A stretch of 57,536 bases of DNA from Deltaproteobacteria bacterium (GTDB lineage: Bacteria; Desulfobacterota; Syntrophobacteria; BM002). Of the stretch, positions 44,426 to 52,896 are shown piece after piece. The DNA lies in NCBI GenBank assembly GCA_019309045.1, contig JAFDGZ010000032.1:1-57536 (forward strand), read 5' to 3'. Both the position numbers and the translations under genes were made by a program. Positions within the stretch are counted from its first letter, which is position 1, and each line of letters opens with the position of its first letter. The notes beneath the pieces are model-generated. The model saw only the letters and a program-made list of their open reading frames with translations, made no database searches and was not told where the DNA came from.

Positions 44426-45025
44426 CTACTCGATAACCGCGTGCAGCTGTGAGACGTCACCAATCGCTTCTACCCTTTGCTGACAAATAACAACAACAAC
44501 AGCCTCCAAGAATATAAAAGCAGCCTGTTCAAAGAGGGAGCCGGCCAGTTGTAGAGAACCTGGTTCGCAATCACGGCATAGCTTAGTCGTACCTGGCAGA
44601 CAAATGCTATGGTCTACAAGCGCAGCGATTCTTCCGTTCATATTGCCCAGGATGCCAAAGGTCATAGCTGATCGCCTTTTAGCGATCTGCACCGCCTCAA
44701 AGGTGGAGGGGGTTTCGCCAGAGCCGCTCAGGACCATGAGTAGGTCCCCTTTGCCAATAGCAGGGGTAATAGTTTCGCCGCAGAAGTATACCCGGTAGCC
44801 CAAATGCATTAAACGCATACAAAAACAGCGGAGTACAAAGCCCGATCTCCCCTGAGCTGAGAAAAAAATAGCATGGGCCTTGTCGATCCTTTGGATAAAA
44901 TTCACCACGGCATCTTCACGAAGGCTTTGCAGCAAATGCCGATTCTCCCCTAAAATGCGGTCGATTTTTTCCTGGATTTGGAGTTTTTCCTGTCTTACAC
45001 CAGTCCTTGGTTCAAGTCGCTGCAT
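44426..45025 (-). CDS. hxlB: 6-phospho-3-hexuloisomerase (SIS domain)
   Basis: About 199 residues. The SIS-fold isomerase partners HPS, converting hexulose 6-phosphate to fructose 6-phosphate. Motifs: FFSAQGRSGFVLRCFCMRLMHLGYRV (sugar-binding loop, about 54-79), MVLSGSGETPSTFEAVQIAKR, and GSLFEQAAFIFLEAVVVVICQ. It is the first gene of the run leading to the HPS-RraA fusion (59 bp gap), and its upstream region carries the promoter and structured RNA at 45196-45365. Roles: formaldehyde fixation or ribose 5-phosphate supply by the reverse reaction. Confidence 0.9.
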   Translation of the reverse strand: MQRLEPRTGVRQEKLQIQEKIDRILGENRHLLQSLREDAVVNFIQRIDKAHAIFFSAQGRSGFVLRCFCMRLMHLGYRVYFCGETITPAIGKGDLLMVLSGSGETPSTFEAVQIAKRRSAMTFGILGNMNGRIAALVDHSICLPGTTKLCRDCEPGSLQLAGSLFEQAAFIFLEAVVVVICQQRVEAIGDVSQLHAVIE

Positions 45026-45195
45026 CGCAGATACCTCTCACAAGAGTAGACAAGCTAGAGTTTCACTGGGCTGACAACTCTCGGCCGGCGCCGGGAGTTG
45101 ATTACCAAGTGCCTACTCTCTGCATCCATGAAATACCAGGCTGGCAACCGGAATGAAAAAGGCTGATAGGTCAAAGAAAGACTACGAAGCCGCAG

Positions 45196-45229
45196 AAATA
45201 AAAGCCCTCTCGACCAAGCCAAGAGGGCT
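45196..45229 (-). terminator. Intrinsic terminator upstream of hxlB
   Basis: On the minus strand AGCCCTCT (45222-45229), 11-nt loop, AGAGGGCT (45203-45210), then TTTTATTT. An 8-bp GC-rich stem directly followed by a T run is a textbook intrinsic terminator, yet it lies about 170 nt before the hxlB start rather than after a gene. Confidence 0.8.
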
Positions 45230-45330
45230 GTCTCAGGATCTTCTTAGTGGAAAAAGCCTTCCCGTCTCAGTCCAGCACCATGGATCCAAGCGGTCTGACT
45301 CCCCAAAATGGGCAGTCTTATTCTTACAAC
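45196..45330 (-). ncRNA. Small RNA or attenuating leader upstream of hxlB
   Basis: About 135 nt lie between a good promoter (45337-45365) and an intrinsic terminator (45196-45229), with no frame that looks like protein. A hairpin GACTCCCC/GGGCAGTC with an AAAAT loop (45297-45317) opens the transcript, and CAGTCC/GGTCTG (about 45269-45296) can pair around a GGATCC-containing loop. Because read-through would continue into hxlB, it may be a regulatory leader; if termination is complete it is a stand-alone small RNA. No known riboswitch class was recognised. Confidence 0.6.
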
Positions 45331-45336
45331 ACTTTT

Positions 45337-45365
45337 TTAATAGTATAGTCAGCAAGCTTTGTCAA
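45337..45365 (-). promoter_or_regulatory. Sigma70-like promoter for the hxlB-upstream RNA
   Basis: On the minus strand TTGACA (45360-45365), 17-bp spacer, TATTAA (45337-45342). The surrounding sequence is AT-rich. Transcription would start near 45330. Confidence 0.7.
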
Positions 45366-45640
45366 ATGATAAAAATGAAAACGAAAAATTGAGGGACAAA
45401 CTTATGCTCTCTTGTCAAATAGAAAATGAATAAAGCCCTAATTGAGCGGTTCTTGAGACATTGACCCAAAAAGACTCTGTTTGTCTGATGCCCTGAGTTG
45501 ATGGGCTTCACCCGAGTTGCAGTACAGGCCCTCGCGCCGCGATTCAGGTTAATGGTGGTAGCCGCAAGCTGCATCACGCCCCTACTCATGGAGGAGTACC
45601 GTTTCTCCTTCCAGTAACCATCATCTCGACTTCATCTTAT

Positions 45641-45686
45641 ATAGGGGTAGGGGTGGCGCAAACCAATGTGCCATCCTTACCCCTAT
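45641..45686. repeat. Long near-perfect hairpin in the hxlB-methyltransferase gap
   Basis: The 800-bp gap 45026-45827 has no clear gene. Besides the small RNA unit it contains this inverted repeat: ATAGGGGTAGGGGTGGCGCA (45641-45660), AACCAA loop, and a right arm (45667-45686) complementary at 17 of 20 positions. No T tract follows on either strand, so it is not a classical terminator; a REP-like or MITE-like element is possible. Confidence 0.6.
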
Positions 45687-45827
45687 CCGATTCTTGGGGC
45701 ATGATACGTCGAGTTTCACCAAGCAAGAAGCAGTTAGGCTGTAAGCACAGCAGAACTCAAGTTCTTGCCAGAGCTTTCAGAATAGGTCTGACTGCGGCAA
45801 GATGCTGCTTGTAAAATCGGCTTCTTT

Positions 45828-46514
45828 TTATTCACTTTTGCGCTTGATGGCGTAGAGGGTGAAATTGTAGACTTCGTCTCCTGAGCGCATCTGCCGCTCT
45901 ATCTTTTTAAACTTGAAGCGCTCCGTCAACAGATGGAAAAAATTAGAGGCGGGCAGGCTGGTGCTCTTGACCAGGAAAATGGTGCCGCCCGGCTTCAGGG
46001 CCCTGTCGAGAAAGGCGATCAGAGACTGGTAGGTGGGGCGATGGTAGATAACCTCGGAGCCCACGATCCAATCATACAGGGGTGCTGCCGGTTCGTCTCG
46101 CCAGTCCACTTTTACCACCGGCACATGAGCCAGATCATTCAGCAGCGCATTGGCCCGAGCAAAAAGAAGGATCTTTTCATCGTAGTCAGACAGGGTAATC
46201 TCATGACCACAGGCAGCAGCGAACAGACCACTCACTCCCATGCCGGCACCAATTTCCAGAATGCGCCGGCCAGGCACTACCGTCTGGGCTGTAAGATAGG
46301 CTGCCATGAAAATGCTCGCCTCCCATATCTTGCCCCAGAACGGCAGCTCCATGAGATCAGGATCAGCGGTTGTCAACTCTTTTACTATCAGTTCATCGAG
46401 TCCTTTCACCTGGAGAAATCGTAAAGTCCGGCCGGACACAGTAATAGGCACTGTTTCCGTCCGGTAGCTGCTCTCGATTTCCTCGACAATTTGTTCCCAA
46501 GTCTTGTCTTCCAC
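45828..46514 (-). CDS. Class I SAM-dependent methyltransferase, METTL21/NNMT-like
   Basis: About 228 residues from a GTG at 46514 with GGGGGA 6 nt upstream; the longer frame to 46679 adds 55 unconvincing residues. ILEIGAGMGVSGLFAAACGHEITLSDYD is motif I/post I of the Rossmann SAM site, and WIVGSEVIYHRPTYQSLIAFLDRALKPGGTIFLV covers motifs IV and V. The E-I-Y-H segment resembles protein-lysine methyltransferases of the METTL21 group. No operon partner; the substrate is unknown. Confidence 0.82.
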   Translation of the reverse strand: MEDKTWEQIVEEIESSYRTETVPITVSGRTLRFLQVKGLDELIVKELTTADPDLMELPFWGKIWEASIFMAAYLTAQTVVPGRRILEIGAGMGVSGLFAAACGHEITLSDYDEKILLFARANALLNDLAHVPVVKVDWRDEPAAPLYDWIVGSEVIYHRPTYQSLIAFLDRALKPGGTIFLVKSTSLPASNFFHLLTERFKFKKIERQMRSGDEVYNFTLYAIKRKSE

Positions 46515-47143
46515 AAGAGATCCCCCTGAATTGATCTTTGGAATCGACGGTGTACTTGCCTTTGTCCAGCCTACCCTATCATGAATTGCCCTGTTTTGGG
46601 GACTTTCCCCACCGTTTTCAAAAAAACCTCGCAGAGCAGGACAACTTGGCTGAAAGTATACAGCATCGAACAGCTCCAAACTACAAACTCATTATCCATC
46701 TATTGCACCGAATGACTTGAGCTCTCTGAATCGAGCCGATCTACATCCACAAATACAGCCTGTAACGAATGTCTTTTGATGCCGATAAATTTTCTAGCCT
46801 TTCTACCTGCTTTTCTCTAGGATATGAGGAGAGAATCTGAACTGAACAAATAGCATATATTGCTTGATGGCAAAATGAATGTGCACCCCTTCTCGCCGCA
46901 CGTTCGGCAGTCGCAAACCTGCAAGTTCCGTCTGCGGCCAGTATCACAGTGGCGCCAGGGCACAATTGCTTCTCGAAATCGATATCAACGCATGGCAAGG
47001 CAGGCTGAAGCCTTCGGCTACCAATTCGTTGGCCATCCCTGCAATCCTCTGGCACGCCTTGTTAGCCGATACTAGTTATCAGAGTGCACTTTCATTTTGC
47101 TGCCATCGAGCAATATTCAAGAGACACGGGGGGAAAGCATACC
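46515..47143. other. Non-coding gap with a second REP-like element
   Basis: These 629 bp between divergent genes contain no convincing frame. GGCAGGCTGAAGCCTTCGGC (46999-47018) followed by TACC matches the palindromic REP-like unit at 13148, differing mainly in the loop and right arm. Confidence 0.5.
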
Positions 47144-48484
47144 ATGGATTATAAAGTCATCATTGTCGGTGCAGGCCCTGCTGGTGTGTGTACAGCACTC
47201 ACGCTGGCTGATCTCGGCGTGCCGGATGTATTGCTCCTGGAGCAGGGTAAAGATCTGGAACAGCGGCGGCACCATTCCGAAGATCTTCTTTGCGGTTGGG
47301 GTGGTGCCGGGGCTTACAGTGACGGCAAGCTGACCCTTTCTCCCGAAGTTGGCGGCTATCTGAACGAGTATGTCGACCAGCGTTCTCTTGCCGAATTGCT
47401 GCAGGCAGCAGACAATGTATACGTCAAGCATGGCGCTCCAGATCGCCTCTTCGGTGACATTTCACCTGAGGTTCAGGAGCTCGGGGATAGAGCTCGCCTG
47501 GCGGATCTGGAATTCATTCCCACCCGCATCCGCCACCTGGGCACGGAGAACTGTCTGGCAGTGCTGAAAAGAATGCAGCAGACCCTTGCCGCGCGGGTGG
47601 AAATGAGGACAAACTGCCGGGTTGCCAGGCTGCTGGCGGACAAAGGCGTCATTAGAGGCGTACAGCTGGATGACGGCACAGTCATCCACAGCAAAATTGT
47701 GGTAGCTGCCCCGGGCAGGAGCGGCGCCCAGTGGATGAAGGAGATGACCGCCCTTCTCAACCTCAGCACCAAGGCGAGTCCCGTGGATATCGGCGTCCGC
47801 GTGGAATTGCCCGCTACAGTTCTGAGGCAGATAACCGATGTCACCTATGAATGCAAACTTATCTTCTACTCCAAGACGTTTGACGATAAGGTGCGCACCT
47901 TCTGTATGAATCCGTACGGCGAGGTGGTGATTGAACAAAATTCCGGGGCCTTTACGGTGAACGGACACAGCTACGCCAGGAAAAAAAGTGAAAACACCAA
48001 CTTTGCCATCCTGGTGAGCAGCACTTTCACTGAACCTTTTGATGATCCCATCGCCTACGGCCTCTATATAGCACGCCTCGCCAACCTACTTGGCGGGGGA
48101 GTCATTGTTCAGAGGCTGGGAGATCTCCTCGTGGGTCGGCGTTCTACCAGGTCTCGCATCGACCGCTGTCTTACCAGACCTACCCTGCCAAAGGCCACCC
48201 CAGGAGATCTGAGCTTCGTCTTCCCCTACCGCCATTTGCTGAGCATCATCGAGATGCTGCAAGCCCTGGACAAGATTGCTCCCGGGGTCAACTCCCGCCA
48301 CACCCTCCTCTATGGCGTTGAAGTCAAATTTTACTCCAACCGGGTTGCCGTGTCTGCCGAAATGGAAACCGAAGTGAAAAACCTTTTTGCTGTGGGCGAC
48401 GGTGCTGGCATCACCAGGGGCCTCCTGCAGGCATCGGCCAGCGGGATCATTGCCGGCCGTGCCATTGCCGAGCGGTTCAGCTAG
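47144..48484 (+). CDS. FAD-dependent oxidoreductase of the COG2509 type
   Basis: About 446 residues; ATG 47144 is chosen because GGGGGAAAG precedes it and the protein then begins MDYKVIIVGAGPAGVCTAL (FAD-binding GxGxxG). The CGWGGAGAYSDGKLTLSPEVGG block and the C-terminal FAVGDGAGITRGLLQASASG are characteristic of this uncharacterised flavoprotein family, found widely in anaerobes and archaea. The middle includes Cys in KNxCRVARL and RTFCMNPYG. The reaction is unknown; no operon partners are seen. Confidence 0.85.
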   Translation: MDYKVIIVGAGPAGVCTALTLADLGVPDVLLLEQGKDLEQRRHHSEDLLCGWGGAGAYSDGKLTLSPEVGGYLNEYVDQRSLAELLQAADNVYVKHGAPDRLFGDISPEVQELGDRARLADLEFIPTRIRHLGTENCLAVLKRMQQTLAARVEMRTNCRVARLLADKGVIRGVQLDDGTVIHSKIVVAAPGRSGAQWMKEMTALLNLSTKASPVDIGVRVELPATVLRQITDVTYECKLIFYSKTFDDKVRTFCMNPYGEVVIEQNSGAFTVNGHSYARKKSENTNFAILVSSTFTEPFDDPIAYGLYIARLANLLGGGVIVQRLGDLLVGRRSTRSRIDRCLTRPTLPKATPGDLSFVFPYRHLLSIIEMLQALDKIAPGVNSRHTLLYGVEVKFYSNRVAVSAEMETEVKNLFAVGDGAGITRGLLQASASGIIAGRAIAERFS

Positions 48485-48733
48485 TTGCTGGGAAAGGAGA
48501 ATCCAAGGCTTCTACCTGCAGCCCCCTCTTGACACCAATGAGCGGCAGGGAAGATGCAGCAGCAGTAAGCCATAGATGACCAGGACCAAAAGTAAAGACA
48601 GTCCATGTTCAAGGAATCGGGCCGCTGATTGCGGACAGAGTCACGCTATTTTCATTGGCACGAACGTTGCTTCATTCTTTCACTGTCCTTGTTTTTCAGC
48701 CATAACGAACAGATCTCTTGCCAAGTGAGACTC

Positions 48734-49789
48734 ATGAGAAAATTTTCTGCTTCTGAAGCATCAATTCAACCGACTGGGCCTCCATATGATATGCAGTTGA
48801 TGACTTGTCTAGAGATCTGTAAAGCCCTGACTTCCACCTTCAATATGGACCAGATCCTCTTCATCATTATCAAGAGACTGAGTGAACTGTTGCGGGCAGA
48901 CAACTGGACCCTTTTCCTGCTTGACTCGAAAAAGAAAGAACTCTACTTCGAAGTGGTGGTGGGACTGGACAAGGAAACACTCGAGGATGTCCGCATCAAG
49001 GTGGGTGAAGGAATCGCCGGCACTGTCGCCCGTACAGGCGAACCTGTCCTGGTTCCTGACGTCAGGCTGGACGACAGGTTCTGCAACCGAGTCGACAACC
49101 TCACTGGTTTCGTCACTCGTTCCTTGATCTGTCTGCCTCTGAAGATGCAGGGGTCGATTATCGGGGTCCTGGAAGTGGTAAACCCCGAAGATCAGACCCT
49201 GTTTCAGCCGGAGTTCATGCCTGTGCTGGCAATACTGGCCGACTACGTTGCCATTGCCATCAATAATGCGAGAAATTATAAACAGATCGAACTTCTCAGC
49301 ATTACTGATGATGTTACCGGCTACTATAACAGCAGGTTCCTGCATCAGCACCTGGACTGGCTGCTGCAATCTTCCAAGGCCCGGACTAAACAAGTGTCAT
49401 TAGTATTTCTCGATATCGACAATTTTAAGGAAGTAGTTGACACTCACGGTCACCTTCTTGGCAGCAGAGTCCTGAAAGAAGTGGCCAAGGTAATAGCCAG
49501 CAAACTCGACCATGAAGACAAGCTTGTACGCTATGGCGGGGACGAATACGTGATAGTGCTGCCAGATCAAGACAAGAAAGCAGCTCTCGACAAGGTGGTG
49601 GCTATCCGTAAATCACTGGCAGAAATGGTGTTCTTGCAGGACAAAGGTCTGAAAATTCACCTGACAGCAAGCTTTGGGGTGGCCAACTACCCGGACGACG
49701 CTTGCGATCAGCGAGAACTGCTCCATATCGCCGACAACTCCATGTATCGCAGCAAGGAACTGGGAAAGAACTCCATCACCCTCGCCTGA
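48734..49789 (+). CDS. GAF-GGDEF diguanylate cyclase
   Basis: About 351 residues from ATG 48734 (an ATG at 48629 is possible but adds an unlikely N-terminus). A GAF domain (about residues 35-185; GEGIAGTVARTGEPVLVPDV, CLPLKMQGSIIGVLEVVNP) precedes a GGDEF domain with the active-site RYGGDEYVIVL; Y for F at the last position is tolerated in active cyclases. Position RxxD five residues before GGDEY is DHED, so the product-inhibition I-site is lost. No membrane segment, so it is a soluble sensor producing c-di-GMP in response to an unknown ligand. Confidence 0.9.
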   Translation: MRKFSASEASIQPTGPPYDMQLMTCLEICKALTSTFNMDQILFIIIKRLSELLRADNWTLFLLDSKKKELYFEVVVGLDKETLEDVRIKVGEGIAGTVARTGEPVLVPDVRLDDRFCNRVDNLTGFVTRSLICLPLKMQGSIIGVLEVVNPEDQTLFQPEFMPVLAILADYVAIAINNARNYKQIELLSITDDVTGYYNSRFLHQHLDWLLQSSKARTKQVSLVFLDIDNFKEVVDTHGHLLGSRVLKEVAKVIASKLDHEDKLVRYGGDEYVIVLPDQDKKAALDKVVAIRKSLAEMVFLQDKGLKIHLTASFGVANYPDDACDQRELLHIADNSMYRSKELGKNSITLA

Positions 49790-49976
49790 GCAGCAAGTCC
49801 GCAACAGGGCAACTCACCAGCAAGTATCGAAGGCAAAAAGTAGATCCGCCGCAAGTGCTCAAACCCTACATGGTGCCAGGCAGTATAATTAACCCACTGT
49901 GGCGTCATGATATTCGCAACTTCAGCTGTCACTGCCAGGGCTCGCATGGGGCTGAGGACTACATCCTTTCTGTGCC

Positions 49977-50555
49977 TCATTCTGCGGTCCACCAGTGATC
50001 CCTACCCTCGAACCACCAGGAGGTGGAATCGGTTTCAATGATCTGAGTAGCTATCTTGCGAGCAAGATCCGTCTTCAACCGGCGGCAGGCGTGCTCGATC
50101 CATTTTTCAGCATAGCGATTGCCCAGATCCTGATGCTCCTTGAGCTCCAAGATAAGATCGAGCTGGTCTGCATCGCGCGCCAACATCGCCTCACGACTCT
50201 TGCCCTCATTGAATTCCTGTAACAGCAGCTCTATTTCGTCACCAAAAGGCAGGGTGTTGGCAAGATCTCGGACAGCTTTAGCTTCCCTCACCTGCACATA
50301 CTGTTTATTGACGTAGTTCAAGTCGCCGGTGCGGGACTCGGGAAGATCGTGAAACAGACACATCCGCAACAGCCGAAAGGCATCGACATCCTTGGCCAGC
50401 CTGCCCAGAGTAAGACCGATCAAGGCAGTTCTAAACACATGCTCGGCCACAGACTCCCTGCCGGAGCCGAGGAATTGAAAACCGCTCCGCGGTGTTTTCT
50501 TGAGCATGCCCAGCTCAAAGAAGTAATTGACAATTGCTTTGAGATTATCTTTCAT
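49977..50555 (-). CDS. HD-domain phosphohydrolase, YfbR/HDDC2-like
   Basis: A 192-residue HD hydrolase. ESVAEHVFRTALIGLTLGRLA, CLFHDLPESRTGDLNYVNKQY and LARDADQLDLILELKEHQDLG supply the H...HD...D metal site; the E-S-R-T-G-D pattern is that of 5'-deoxynucleotidase YfbR and HDDC2. Expected to act on deoxynucleoside monophosphates. It is downstream of the P1 peptidase gene by 27 bp and converges with the GGDEF gene. Confidence 0.88.
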   Translation of the reverse strand: MKDNLKAIVNYFFELGMLKKTPRSGFQFLGSGRESVAEHVFRTALIGLTLGRLAKDVDAFRLLRMCLFHDLPESRTGDLNYVNKQYVQVREAKAVRDLANTLPFGDEIELLLQEFNEGKSREAMLARDADQLDLILELKEHQDLGNRYAEKWIEHACRRLKTDLARKIATQIIETDSTSWWFEGRDHWWTAE

Positions 50556-50582
50556 TGACGCAGCGCCTGAGTCACTGTTTTA

Positions 50583-51572
50583 TCAAACTCCCTTCACCTG
50601 GAAATCTCTGTGAGCAGGCAGGCCGCCGATGCTCTGAGCATGAATAACTCCATTGATTACTGCCTCGGCCATAAGGTCAGCAGCCAGCGCCCCCACAACA
50701 CTCACCTCCACACCCGTGTATTCCCCAGTACAGAGAGCGAACACGGTATCGCCATCGTAGAGAGTGTGGGCAGGCACCACCACACGAGATATGCCTGCCT
50801 GGGCCATCTGGGCTATCCTGGTCGCCCCGGCCTTGTCGAATCTCGCATTGGTGGCCACCACGCCCAAGACTGTATTGCCCGCTGCAAAGCCCCGAAGTAC
50901 TTCGAGTTCGCGCAAACATTTGCCGGCGTCGGCAAAACCTTGTCCGTCTGGAGAACGAGCTCCGGCGAGCAACTGGCCGTTTGCTCGGGAGCGGACGTCG
51001 CCAAAGGCATTGACCACAGCAAGCGTCCAGATCTGCAGCCCTCTGCTATTTTCAAATGAGGAGAAGCCCTGCCCCCCCTTCATGGCCCGCTCGATGCCGA
51101 AAAGTTTTCCCACAGTGCTCCCGGTGCCGGCCCCAGCATTTCCCTGAGCAACTCTGTTGTCTACAGCTTGCTCACACGCTCTGTAGCCCATGCTGGCGTC
51201 TGGGAGGACCCTATGTCTGTTCAGGGCCAGATCAAACACCACAGCACCAACCACGATGGGCACAATGCCATATCCGGTTACAAATCCGCAGTTTCTTTCC
51301 CGCAAGTACTCCATCACACCCCTGACCGAGGCAAGGCCATAAGCACTGCCCCCGGTCAGCACCACTGCGTGCACCCGATCCACCAGGTTTTCAGGCCGCA
51401 GGGCATCGGTGCCGTGCGTACCAGGTGCACCGCCGCGCACATCCACTCCCGCAACAGCCCCAGCCTCAGCCAGTACTACGGTGCAACCGGTGCAGTGATC
51501 CTTGTCAGTAACCTGGCCGATCAGTAGCCCTGTTATGCTGTTATAGTGCTGCAAATTCACCGAAGATTCCAT
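50583..51572 (-). CDS. P1-family peptidase (DmpA/L-aminopeptidase-D-esterase)
   Basis: A 329-residue P1 peptidase of the Ntn/ArgJ-like fold, self-processed in characterised relatives. It begins NSITGLLIGQVTDKDHCTGCTVVLAEAG; DVRGGAPGTHGTDALRPENLV, VVLTGGSAYGLAS, and VGAVVFDL are conserved family blocks, and GNTVLGVVATNARFDKA is the cleavage/nucleophile region. Function in Desulfobacterota is unknown; proposed substrates are D-amino acid or beta-amino peptides. 27 bp upstream of the HD gene. Confidence 0.88.
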   Translation of the reverse strand: MESSVNLQHYNSITGLLIGQVTDKDHCTGCTVVLAEAGAVAGVDVRGGAPGTHGTDALRPENLVDRVHAVVLTGGSAYGLASVRGVMEYLRERNCGFVTGYGIVPIVVGAVVFDLALNRHRVLPDASMGYRACEQAVDNRVAQGNAGAGTGSTVGKLFGIERAMKGGQGFSSFENSRGLQIWTLAVVNAFGDVRSRANGQLLAGARSPDGQGFADAGKCLRELEVLRGFAAGNTVLGVVATNARFDKAGATRIAQMAQAGISRVVVPAHTLYDGDTVFALCTGEYTGVEVSVVGALAADLMAEAVINGVIHAQSIGGLPAHRDFQVKGV

Positions 51573-51718
51573 CGCCTGTTCAGAAGCATATCCCTGCTTA
51601 TTCTATGCTCATCCAGAGCTTTATGGGCAGCCGCCCGAATTGAAGTACCCACCACCAGGAAACCCTCAATATTCCTTCATCTGCAAGATGTGGTGACCGC
51701 AGGCAAAGATACTATGTT

Positions 51719-52480
51719 TCAATCTTTGAGCTCTTCTACGTATTTCTGCAAGTATTGATAGATCTCCCTGCCGATGCGCACTCCCAGATCAATTATTTCA
51801 GGACCGTACTGCCGACCGATATTGGTCCTGAAACTGTCACGAATCCGCAAGATGCCGCTTACTCCCCAGGGAAACTTTTCCACGAGATCTACTACTTCAA
51901 TATCGCGATAATCAGCCATATACCACACCGTGTGAGTGAAATTATCCGGACCCCAGCGAAACTTGTCAGCGTCATAAAGGGCGTCGCCCAACAGCTGCCC
52001 GGCCAGACTCTCACAGACCTGCCTGTCAGCAAAGGCTTCATGGTTGATAATGGCCTCGGCCACACAGTTCACTTCAGAAGGCTTCAATGGAAAGTCTCGC
52101 AAGAGATCTCTGGCAGCCTGGGCACCAGCCTCGGCATGACTCTCCTGGCCCCGTCTTATGTCGTGCAGCAGGCCTGCAAGCTGAACGAGCACGAGGGCCC
52201 GCTCCAACTCTTGCTGCACAGTAAAATATTTTTCCCCCTCCAGCAACAAAATGGTCCCGGCATCCAGGCTCACCTTTGTGGCGTGCTGCAGCCCGTGACC
52301 GAAATTATCCAGCAAGAAAGGGCGCACCAGTTCACGGCAGTGCTTCAAGATGGGATGCTGGAAAAAGGTGCGGCGGGATATGGCACGTGTAGGTCTGAAA
52401 CGGGCATAGAATTCCGGCACCTTATAGCGCGAGGCAATGCGCCGGGATTCTGTCATCAAGCGATGATAGATCTCTTGCAT
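51719..52480 (-). CDS. HD-domain protein
   Basis: About 253 residues; the start at 52480 (MQEIYHRLM) or a codon 14 earlier at 52522 cannot be settled. HD ligands: GHGLQHATKVSLDAG, QLAGLLHDIRRGQESHAEAG, INHEAF, and DADKFRWGPDNFTH. The N-terminal region (FRPTRAISRRTFFQHPILKH) is basic. Probably a metal phosphohydrolase or a signalling HD protein; substrate unknown. It follows the 86-residue protein gene and fmt-like gene on the same strand. Confidence 0.82.
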   Translation of the reverse strand: MQEIYHRLMTESRRIASRYKVPEFYARFRPTRAISRRTFFQHPILKHCRELVRPFLLDNFGHGLQHATKVSLDAGTILLLEGEKYFTVQQELERALVLVQLAGLLHDIRRGQESHAEAGAQAARDLLRDFPLKPSEVNCVAEAIINHEAFADRQVCESLAGQLLGDALYDADKFRWGPDNFTHTVWYMADYRDIEVVDLVEKFPWGVSGILRIRDSFRTNIGRQYGPEIIDLGVRIGREIYQYLQKYVEELKD

Positions 52481-52641
52481 GGCTTGCAGTATTTCTCCGA
52501 GCAAGCTGCAGCAGCAGCTCACTCACTCATTTCCGCGGGAAGGTGGATCTTCTCTCTTTTCTCGACTATTGCATTTAAAGGTAAAAAATACTAGCTACTC
52601 CATTACCCTGCAATCGACCAGTCCACGACCACAGGCCGATG

Positions 52642-52896
52642 TCAATGGAGATTGTACTTTTCGTTTAGGAGCCTGCGAAAGCGCGGCAGATAGATGAGGT
52701 CAAAGGTCTCTTCCTTGCCCGGAAAAAGACGCAGGGCCTGACTCCTGACTCCCTGCACCACGCTGCGTGCTTGCTCCAGCGGCATCTCAGTCTGGGCGAT
52801 GAAGGCTAGAGAAAAGTCTACCAGGAAACGCAGCGTCTTTACTTTCCTGTTTTCCTCTTCTATTTCTCCCTTTGTTAGCTGCTGTTCAGGACGCAC
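52642..52896 (-). CDS. Small helical protein overlapping the fmt-like gene
   Basis: About 84 residues, start GTG 52896 (or TTG 52902), overlapping the 3' end of the fmt-like gene by about 11 bp, so it is translationally coupled. Predicted helical and charged: EENRKVKTLRFLVDFSLAFI, QEQARSVVQGVRSQALRLF-type helices, and FDLIYLPRFRRLLNEKYNLH. I know this pattern as small conserved proteins in Desulfobacterota but with no function. Confidence 0.65.
   Translation of the reverse strand: MRPEQQLTKGEIEEENRKVKTLRFLVDFSLAFIAQTEMPLEQARSVVQGVRSQALRLFPGKEETFDLIYLPRFRRLLNEKYNLH

Noticed and set aside
45362-45589. 75-residue minus-strand frame beginning MSRGVMQLAATTINLNRG
   Set aside because: No ribosome binding site, AT-rich tail of low complexity and overlap with the promoter at 45337-45365; at most a fragment of an unknown mobile gene.
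46741-47055. 104-residue minus-strand frame in the methyltransferase-flavoprotein gap
   Set aside because: It crosses the REP-like palindrome near 47000 and lacks a convincing start; likely chance.
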